Shown in pieces: positions 56,291 through 64,000 of a stretch of DNA of 64,000 nt. The position numbers and the translations under genes were made by a program. Location of the stretch: NCBI RefSeq assembly GCF_035046485.1, contig NC_085138.1:9707823-9771822 (forward strand), in the 5' to 3' direction. The number at the start of each line of letters is the position of its first letter. Position 1 is the stretch's first letter. A model generated the notes under the pieces. That model was not told where the DNA came from and did not search any database. It was given only the letters and a program-made list of their open reading frames with translations. Source of the stretch: Aedes albopictus (Eukaryota; Arthropoda; Insecta; Diptera; Culicidae).

Positions 56291-57905
56291 TCTTTTGGGG
56301 ATACCTCACATAATCACTTCAGCAATTTTGGAGAAGAATCCGTTAGGAATTCTTTTTTTTTTAAGAAATTTCTCCAAGAATTTCTTTTTGCAATGCCTCA
56401 AATAGTTTTTCTTGAAGTCCTTCAAAGGATTTCTAAAGAATTTGTTCAAGCATTTCTTTAGTTCTACCTGCAGGGATTTCGTAAGAATTCCTCCAATAAC
56501 ACTAGTTTACATCATTTTTGAACTCGGTAAGTTGATGATCGTTTTTGGTGTAGAATCATGCCCTGAGCTCGAAAACGCGAAGGAAAAAAATTACAGTAGA
56601 GCGGAAATTTTTTCGACTTTCCATACAAGGTTGATGATTTGAAATCGTTTTTTGTTCTATTTTTAAGCAATGTCGCTCACTTCACACATCTCATTCTCAG
56701 TAATCAATACTCCAATTGAGCTGAATTTTGTACTGTAACTCGCTTACATATGATATGTCAAATAAACGTTGAAAAAGAATTTTTAAATTGTTTTTTCTTA
56801 TTGGAAAAAATACATTTCTTCAAATATTTTTGAAAATTTTGCTAAAATTTAAGGAGATCGTCTCCAAAACTCATCAATATCTTGAATTTCATCAATCTGA
56901 CGCAAAACCTGCATTCAGAAGATCGATAGGTATTATATTCAGCTTTTCATTTATGGAAAAAGATTTAAAATTAGTTGAACAAAACGCAAGATATTTGAAT
57001 TTTATTAAATTTCATATTTTCAAAAGTTGTAAAACTCTATATTGAGCTTAAACTCAAAAACTGTTCTACTTTAAATTTTTTGAAGCACGGTTTCGAAATC
57101 AGCGCTAAATTATGCTTCAAAAACTTTGGTCGTTGACAGAAGTTCACAACTTTCGTTTTATTTTGTAAACTAGTGGAATTGCTGTAGAAAATCGACCAAA
57201 GATTCCTTATGCGAATTTTTCAAGTCCTTCAATAATCTTTTATGGAAGTTCAGTGAAGATTTAATCTTTTTCTTCATGGATTTTTTTTTTCAAGCTACAA
57301 TACAAAGATTCGTTCAAGGATTTTTTAAAGTTTTCCTTCAGATAATCCTACAAGTATGAACACATTCATCCCCAAAGGATTTATACAGAATTTCCCCCAA
57401 GGCCTCTTGCATAAATCCCTCCAAATATACAGGATCTCTTTTATTTTTCGATTTGCTCCAAAGAATTTGAGAGGAATTCATTGAGGTTTCCGCCATTGAT
57501 TTCTTTGAGAAATAATAGTCATGTCATCATTAGTTCTTCCAAAAATCTCTTTGCCTTCAAAATTTCTTCAGGAATTCTTTACCTAAATCCTCAAGCTACT
57601 CCTTGTACTGTAGTAATCCTTCAAGAATGTCATCAAAGATACCTGCAAAATCAACCCAATGATTTTTTCCGAATACGTCTTGGAATTCATCAAGACAAAG
57701 ATTCTATTAGAAATTCCTCCAAAAATTCATGCAAACATTTCTACAAGAATTCCTTCGGGAATACCTCCACAATTTCTTTAGAAAATCTTCCAAGGATTCA
57801 TTCAGGTATGGCTCCAAACGTGATCTCCGAAATTCATGAAAAATATCTTCCATGAGGAACTCCTACAAGATTATTTCTTAAGGCTCATCTGAGGGATTCC
57901 TTGAA

Positions 57906-58856
57906 GTAAGGTATGCACACAGCAAAATCTAGCCACCGCATTTTGGATAGAAATTTCTCTATTTTCAACGAATCGTGGCAATCTCTGGCGCAAACGAAAG
58001 CTTATTGTGTAAGGAATCGAAAAATATTTACTTCGGGGTATATTTTGACATTGTGTTTAAAATAGAGTCAAGGAAACAAGAAGTCCTCGAAAAGTTTTTG
58101 CACAAACGTGCTGAAAATCTGACAATATACATTAAAGCGACCGTCCCCGCAGACCTAAGTTAGCTTTCAAGTATTCGGTTCTATACATCATTACAACCTG
58201 GAAAGGTTGCAGATCAACTTAAGAGCAAGAAAAAATCGAAGTTTGGCAAGAAATACATAGTTTGGTCAACAATATGAATTTGTGGTTTGAAAAACCGAAC
58301 TTTTAGAAATACATGTACAGCAAGTCATATTTTTCACTACGGGAAATGTCGGGAAAAATGGCAGGCACCCCTTATTCAAAAGCTTAGATATTGTGTATTG
58401 ATTTGAATTGATTTTTGTCCCCTGTTTTTGGCGGAGAATGCTTGCGTTTGTATGCAGAAAACTATGTAGAAATTGTACTGCATTTTTCCAAAAAACGTAA
58501 AATCTCATACACTTCAAAACTCAACCCAATTGAAAAATATTGAGTAACCGTGAATTGGAACCTTCAAAAAATGTCAAGAACGACAGCTTTCATCGAAAAA
58601 TAAGATTGATTTTGACACAAAGGTGGTAAAAATTTCTTGGCATGCGGTCGAAGGTACTGTGCAAAACTTTACGGAAGGACTCAAGCTCAAAACTCGAGAT
58701 GACGGATATAACAAGTCAAATCAGCAATGTCTTGATGTTGATTTAAAGTAAATTAATGCTTTTTTACGATGAATTGCTTTTGGTTTGGGAACAAGTTGGA
58801 ATTATTTATTACTGCTTGATTTTCTTTGGCCAGATTTTGCTGTGCGCATACCTTAC
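57906..58856. mobile_element. 951-bp inverted-end element, copy 2 (empty site)
   Basis: The uninterrupted sister of 32922-34077 with the same GTAAGGTATG...CATACCTTAC ends. About 14 substitutions were counted by eye over 951 bp. It inserted into the degenerate array of the hAT-ended element, because array words continue on both sides (GAGGGATTCCTTGAA | TTCATGACATAATCC). Confidence 0.85.
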
Positions 58857-60111
58857 TTCATGACATAATCCTTGTAGGATTTTATGAAGGAATTCGAAGA
58901 GGTATTCCTGAACGAATGTTTGAAGAAATTCCTGAAAAAATCCTTGAAAGAATTCCTGAAGGATTTCTTTAGAAATTCATGTAGAAATGCTTGGAGAAGT
59001 TCCTGAAGGAATGCATCATTGTAAGCTTTCCTTAATCAATGCTTAGAGGAATTTCTGAAGTAATCCCTGAAAAAAGTTATGAAGTTAATCTAAGATGAAT
59101 TTTTGTAGAACTCCTGATGTAACTCCTAATAAATCGTAAAAGATATCCCCAGAGACAAGGACCTTAACTGAAGGAATTCCCTCAGAAACCCTTCAAGGAA
59201 TATGTAGAAAGAAATACTTGATGAAATAGTTGGAATAAGTTGATTGCATTTTTTATACGAGAGTAAAACTTATCCACAAACTTTTGTTATTACAGTTTTG
59301 ATGTGACATATGTTCAGATCTTAACTTTAATAAATAAGACCTCTGAATTTCAACTGCTATCCTAAGCTAAGTAAACAGTTATGTTTCGTCCTGTGGTTGG
59401 GATAAGTATCAGGGACATTTTCATTATGCTCATGAATTTTACTTCCATATCGGTACTAAATTTCGTAAAATTATATTTTGATTTCTAGCACATTTTTTCT
59501 TGTATTTTGGGACCCCTGTAGGTACAAAGAGCAATCATCGAAAAAAAGGACTTCAAATAAGTCATCTGTGTGCCCATTTCAAAATCTCACGAAGGGGCCC
59601 CTACAAACCCTTCAGCAGATCTGCAAGTATTGAACTTATAATTGTAGCCAACTTTCGCTATTTGAAAAACTTTATTCAAACTAGTGTAAGAAACCTTCAC
59701 TGATTTGGAGGCCCCTTGAATTCCTGGGCCCGGTGCGGACCGCACCTCCGCACCCCCCTTGCTACGCCGCTGTAACTTTATATAATAAATATTATTATAT
59801 CAATTTGATATCATAGCAAATTCTGCTCTCCGATTATTATCAATACCATATTAATATCAAACTTTGTTATTGAAATATTTTCCGAATTCACTGTTATAAA
59901 GTTGCTATTGAAACTAACAAAACAAGTTATTGAAATGGTTTTCCAGGAACATTTTTTTGTTATGGAATTTGTTATTTTGCCGCTTATGACAGACAAGTTT
60001 ATAACACAATATGTTATGGTAATAACTTAAAAATAATCGGTTTTATTATTCAGTTATTTTGCCCAAATAACACAGCTCCTTATGATGTTTTTATTCCCTT
60101 CTGCTCGGGTA

Positions 60112-60600
60112 TGGTTTCGGACGTTGTGATCCGGCCCTTTACTAGAACTGAAGTTGATACACTGAATCCTCTTTTTATACCATAAGCTAGGGCTGCGTAG
60201 AATAAGAAGACCATAAAAAGAGGGAAGTTGGGGTCAAAGGCGTTTCGAGGAAGCTCCCATAGTTCTCATAGGGGAAATTCCAAGGGGCTTCAGGAGTGTT
60301 CCAGGGGATTTCAGCAACTTTTAAGGACGTTCCGACAGAGACCGACCTCCTGAAGCACTCCTGGGACAAGCCCTGAGACCTTCTGGTGCACCCCCAAATC
60401 CTCTGAAACACCCCTGAGACCTCATAATACCCTCTGAATCCCCCTGGGACCCACTGAAACGGCCTTAAGACCTCCAGGTACCCCTCTGAAACCCCTTGGG
60501 AGCCGCTGTGACCCTCTGAAGTGCCCTAGAGTTCTCCTAGAATGCCCCTTATAACTGGTACATATCATTCCATTGAGCCCCAGCTAGCAAGCATAAATTG
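60112..60600. repeat. Degenerate CCCCTGAGACCTCTGAAAC minisatellite
   Basis: From about 60230 to 60560, units of roughly 24-28 bp of the form CCCTCTGAAACCCCTTGGGA recur imperfectly. GC-rich compared with the AT-rich arrays. No coding content. Confidence 0.55.
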
Positions 60601-62346
60601 TGGTGTTACATCTAATAGATTCAGGGGCGATTCCACAATGGGGCGGCTCCATACAAAGTGGTGGCCAAAAATATTTTTTCGGTTTTTCCGTGTTTTTTTA
60701 TAGTATTCTAGTAAGAGTAGCAGAACATTAGTAAAATTTATGTATTTTGATCACAGCTGGAAGGTGTAACTAGTATTTAACACAGTTTGGAGCTACTTAT
60801 TCGTGAACAATAAACTTAAACGTGTTTGTTTTTATTTTTTGGGACAGTTCAAATGCAAATCAAAACTAGAATAAGATTGCCATGCATAAGATAAAATTGG
60901 AGAGGTGGAGGTGGAAGCACCCCCCCCCCCCCTTCTAGGCAAAATCTGACCCCCCCCCCCCATTTTTACAATGTTATATAAGAGTATTGTTTTACCAATC
61001 AGGTATTTTGGTAAAGAATTGTTTATCTACCAAGACCCCCCCCCCTTCCAACTTATGTGCACTCCAACCCCCCTCCCCCCAACTGTAATATTTTTTCGAA
61101 CTTGTTGAAAGGATAATTTATTAATATGCTTCTATTATTTTACTGAACACATATAAAGATCATTAACTAAGTTAATGATTTGTGTCCATTTTTTATACTG
61201 CAGGAAATAATATACTACTAAATAAAACATCATTTTTACTGATAAATTCCCATCATCAATTTTATTAATTAACTGTCTCTTGAAACTTAATCAAATTCAC
61301 AAGCAATTTCTAATCATTTTTCTGTTCAGGTAACATCATTCCATATAAATTTTTGGGTATTGTAAACATTTAAGATTCACTTTCACGATTTTTGAAAACA
61401 TGGCCAATCAAATTCACCATTTTTGAATCGTAATGTTCATATGCAATTTTTCTCGTGACTAAAAAAGCCTTTCTATAGTGTCCACATTACCGCCAAACAT
61501 AACATAGTTTTCAAGTTCCAAATAAGCGTCGCGCCAATCGTTGTTGTATTTTTCAAAGCATTTTTGCGTGAGCCTTTTGCTATGCATTGTAAAAAAAATG
61601 TGTTACGTACTTCATCTTTCGAAGTAGTCGTCCTTCTTTAGCAAGATCAAAATTATATGTTGTCTTCATATATTCAAATGCTTTTGTTGCATTGACTATT
61701 TAGGACTTTTTTTAGATCTAAAGTAACACCACAGACAAACAGACATCTCATTCTACTCAGATCCCATCGTTTCACTTTTTAACGGATTATTAAAATATTC
61801 CGTTGTTCGCAAATCACCCGCTCATAGCACTCGCATCGTTTTTGCTCCTGTTTGACGTTTGCTCGCTACCGCCATCTACTCAGTCGGTTTGCGAATCACA
61901 GCGTAATTATCATTGGGCGATTATGTTTCCGTGACGATGATTTAAATCGCATTTTGTTCCAAGTGATACGTCTGTTTGTCTGTGGTAACACGATGCTCTT
62001 ATGTTCCATATTACCACAAACATTTTTTTTTTCAGATTTGTTTTCGTTTAATTAACCCTTTGTGCGATATTCACATTGCTAGCGTTTGGGTTGAAAACAA
62101 ACTTATGATTTGAAAATACTGTCCTCGTCTTCTAAATACAAGTAGGTAGTTTTTAGTAAAATAAATATATAAGATGTGGTGTTTGCTTCCCCGTTGGTAA
62201 ATATGCATTGAATATATAAACAAGATTTTCGAGAACAAAAGAAGCATTTCAGTCCAGATGGGTTGATACAGTTTCTGTATGAAACTATAATTGTCGGTCA
62301 GTTTTTCCCCATTTTCAACACAAAAATAATTAAGTATGTAACCTTT
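60601..62346. other. No gene; C-homopolymer tracts
   Basis: Runs of 8-15 C occur at about 60930-60960, 61026-61036 and 61067-61080. Elsewhere it is AT-rich with only short frames. Confidence 0.45.
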
Positions 62347-63050
62347 TACCCTTCTTACACCCATAAGAAGGGTATAAATACCGCTTGGAAAACCGACTTT
62401 CGATCCGAGGCCCGCAGGGCCGAGTCACATATACCAATCAACTCAGCTCGACGAATTGAGCAAATGTCTGTATGTGCGTGTGTGTGTATGTGTGTGTATG
62501 TGTGTGTGTGTGTATGTATGTTACAAAAAAATGTCACTCACGGTTCTCAGCCATCTGTTGACCGATTTGAGTTCTCTTGGAAGCAAATGAAAGCTACTAC
62601 ATCCTAGTAGAACGCTATTGAATTTTATTTTGATTGGACGTTCGGTTACCGAGATATCTTTCAAAGAGTGCTAGGGAGTAGTACAACTTAATTATTACCC
62701 TTCTTACACCCATAAGAAGGGTATAAATACCGCTTGGAAAACCGACTTTCGATCCGAGGCCCGCAGGGCCGAGTCACATATACCAATCAATTCAGCTCGA
62801 CGAATTGAGCAAATGTCTGTATGTGCGTGTGTGTGTATGTGTGTGTGTGTATGTGTGTGTGTGTGTGTATGTATGTTACAAAAAAATGTCACTCACGGTT
62901 CTCAGCCATCTGTTGACTGATTTGAGTTCTCTTGGAAGCAAATGAAAGCTACTACATCCTAGTAGAACGCTATTGAATTTTATTTTGATTGGACGTTCGG
63001 TTACCGAGATATCTTTCAAAGAGTGCTAGGGAGTAGTACAACTTAATTAT
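62347..63050. repeat. Tandem pair of 349-bp repeats with hairpin, TATA and (GT)n
   Basis: Two direct copies start at 62347 and 62696. Each opens with TACCCTTCTTACACCCATAA and AGAAGGGT, a 10-bp-stem hairpin, followed at once by TATAAATACC. Next come GAATTGAGCAAATGTCTGTATG-like sequence, a (GT)n tract of different length in each, and a tail with TCAGCCATCTGTTGACCGAT. The copies differ mainly in the GT tract and a few bases. An abundant Aedes-type family. Confidence 0.8.
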
Positions 63051-63743
63051 TTTAGATATTTTTGACAAAGTGTATCACCATAAATTTCTCAGCCGTCTAT
63101 CAACCGATTCGGGTTCTTAAGGCCCGAAACGAAAGCTACTGCACCCTAGAAGAACGCTTTTGAATTTCATTCCGATTGGACATTTTGTAACCGAGATATC
63201 TTTCGGGGAGTACTTTGGAGTAATACAACTTAACTTTTTAAGAGGTCTTTGACAAAATGCTTCATAATAAATGAATCAGCCGTGTGCAATCGATTTGAGT
63301 TCTCTCAGCATCAAATGAAAGCTACAGCATCCAAGTAGTATGCTATTAAATTTCATGCCGTTTGGACATTTTGTTTCCGAGATATCTTTCCACGAGTACT
63401 AAGGAGTAATGAAATTTACGCTTTTGAGAGATTTTTGATAAAATGTATCATAATACATTTCTCAGCCGTTTGTCAACAGATTTTTTATGATCATATTTGG
63501 TTACACAAGTTAGTTATACATGAAAATGCAATTGCATCAAATACATAAAAGCTACTATCTCTTTGTAATATTTGAGCTTAATAAACAGTAGCAAAAATAT
63601 CACGGAATGTATGTAGGAAAAGCCTTTTTTACCCTTCTTACACCCATAAGAAGGGTACAAATATCGCTCGAAAAACCGACTTTGGATCCGAGGGCCGAGT
63701 CTCATATACCAATGAACTCAGCTCGACGAACTGAGCAAATGTC

Positions 63744-63783
<40 letters not shown>

Positions 63784-63956
63784 TGTGTGTATGTGCGTTA
63801 CAAAAAAAAGTCACGCACGTTTCTCAGCCGTCTGTCAACCGATTTGAGTTCTCTTGGAAGCAAATGAAAGCTACTACATCCTAGTAGAACGCTATTGAAT
63901 TTTTTTTCGATTGGACGTTTGGTTACCGAGATATCTCTCGAAGAGTACTTATGACC
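63051..63956. repeat. Further tail units and a third head of the same family
   Basis: Diverged tail units of about 188 bp start near 63060, 63246 and 63431 (each with TCAGCCGT...CGATT and AAATGAAAGCTAC-type words). A third head with the ACCCTTCTTACACCCATAAG hairpin begins at 63631, with (GT)n at 63746-63795 and another tail at 63800. Confidence 0.7.
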
Positions 63957-64000
63957 CGACTAGAAAAATATATCAACTTTATAATACATTGTGTTATGAT
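63957..64000. other. Start of an AT-rich element cut by the window end
   Basis: CCCGACTAGAAAAATATATC and TAATACATTGTGTTATG resemble the ends of the CCCGAGCAG TA-type family. Too short to judge. Confidence 0.2.

Larger units (their letters stand above)
53489..59772. mobile_element. hAT-ended 6.3-kb element filled with degenerate repeats
   Basis: The ends are CAATGGCGTATCTAGGA and, inverted, CAGCGGCGTAGCAAGGG, of the CAGNGGCGTAGC type known for hAT. TAACTTTA is present on both sides (53481-53488 and 59773-59780), a perfect 8-bp duplication. The inside is degenerate GGAAATTCCTTC-like DNA, an inverted-repeat pair and the 951-bp element. No transposase frame was found, so it is non-autonomous or hollowed out. 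A GGCCCGGTGCG word recurs near both ends. Confidence 0.75.
52561..60109. mobile_element. TA-target element with CCCGAGCAG ends, split by a later insertion
   Basis: CCCGAGCAGATGAGAATA at 52561 and the complement CTTCTGCTCGGG ending at 60109 form inverted ends, with TA on both sides (52559-52560 and 60110-60111). Both end zones are rich in TTTTGTTAT words. Subtracting the hAT-ended insert and one 8-bp duplicate leaves about 1.26 kb. Short terminal identity makes this less sure than the inner element. Confidence 0.5.

Overview
The window looks like mosquito DNA, most likely Aedes. The case rests on several things: an insect errantivirus (Ty3/gypsy with env), dense MITEs and foldback elements, tRNA-headed SINE-like repeats, LINE tails with short tandem tails, and a repeat with a conserved stretch around AATTGAGCAAATGTCTGTATG followed by (GT)n, a type I associate with Aedes genomes. 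The species is an inference. No convincing host protein-coding exon, rRNA or CRISPR array was seen. Nearly all the long reading frames outside 15.0-24.0 kb are translations of tandem repeats.

Layout. 0-11.7 kb: AT-rich degenerate repeat DNA, LINE fossils, two palindromic MITEs and two GC-richer, repeat-poor islands. 11.7-14.0 kb: a perfect 48-copy heptamer microsatellite, then a 1.75-kb satellite of about 76 palindromic 23-bp units. 14.1-24.2 kb: a small hAT-type MITE, and 12 bp away a 9.9-kb errantivirus with two 314-bp LTRs that read as identical, a 4-bp ATAT target duplication, intact gag and pol joined by a -1 frameshift site, and an env gene split by a 2.5-kb DNA transposon with roughly 800-bp inverted arms and an 8-bp target duplication. 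24.2-43.2 kb: long degenerate arrays with a 12-bp period, interrupted by datable nested insertions. 43.2-52.5 kb: repeat-poor islands alternating with short elements. 52.5-60.1 kb: a nest with a TA-flanked element outside, a hAT-ended 6.3-kb element inside it, and a 951-bp element inside that. 60-64 kb: minisatellite, C-homopolymer-rich DNA and an abundant Aedes-type tandem family.

The most unusual system is a family of foldback-like elements at 29.3, 34.5-38.1, 43.5 and 46.5 kb. Their ends are inverted tandem arrays of 15-16-bp units. Three of the four are flanked by 9-bp target duplications. Three of them share an internal module of roughly 90 bp (CCTTCTTT, a short gap, then AGGCTGTTCTTTC); the fourth, the 242-bp copy, keeps only a remnant of it. 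The array sequence differs from copy to copy although its unit length and core are kept. A second lead is a five-copy 12-mer, ACTACAAGATAG, in the errantivirus 5' leader, placed like the protein-binding repeats of the gypsy leader.

Positions were read by eye. Nested target duplications and an internal empty site (33.2 kb against 58.2 kb) allow several insertion orders to be reconstructed from this window alone.
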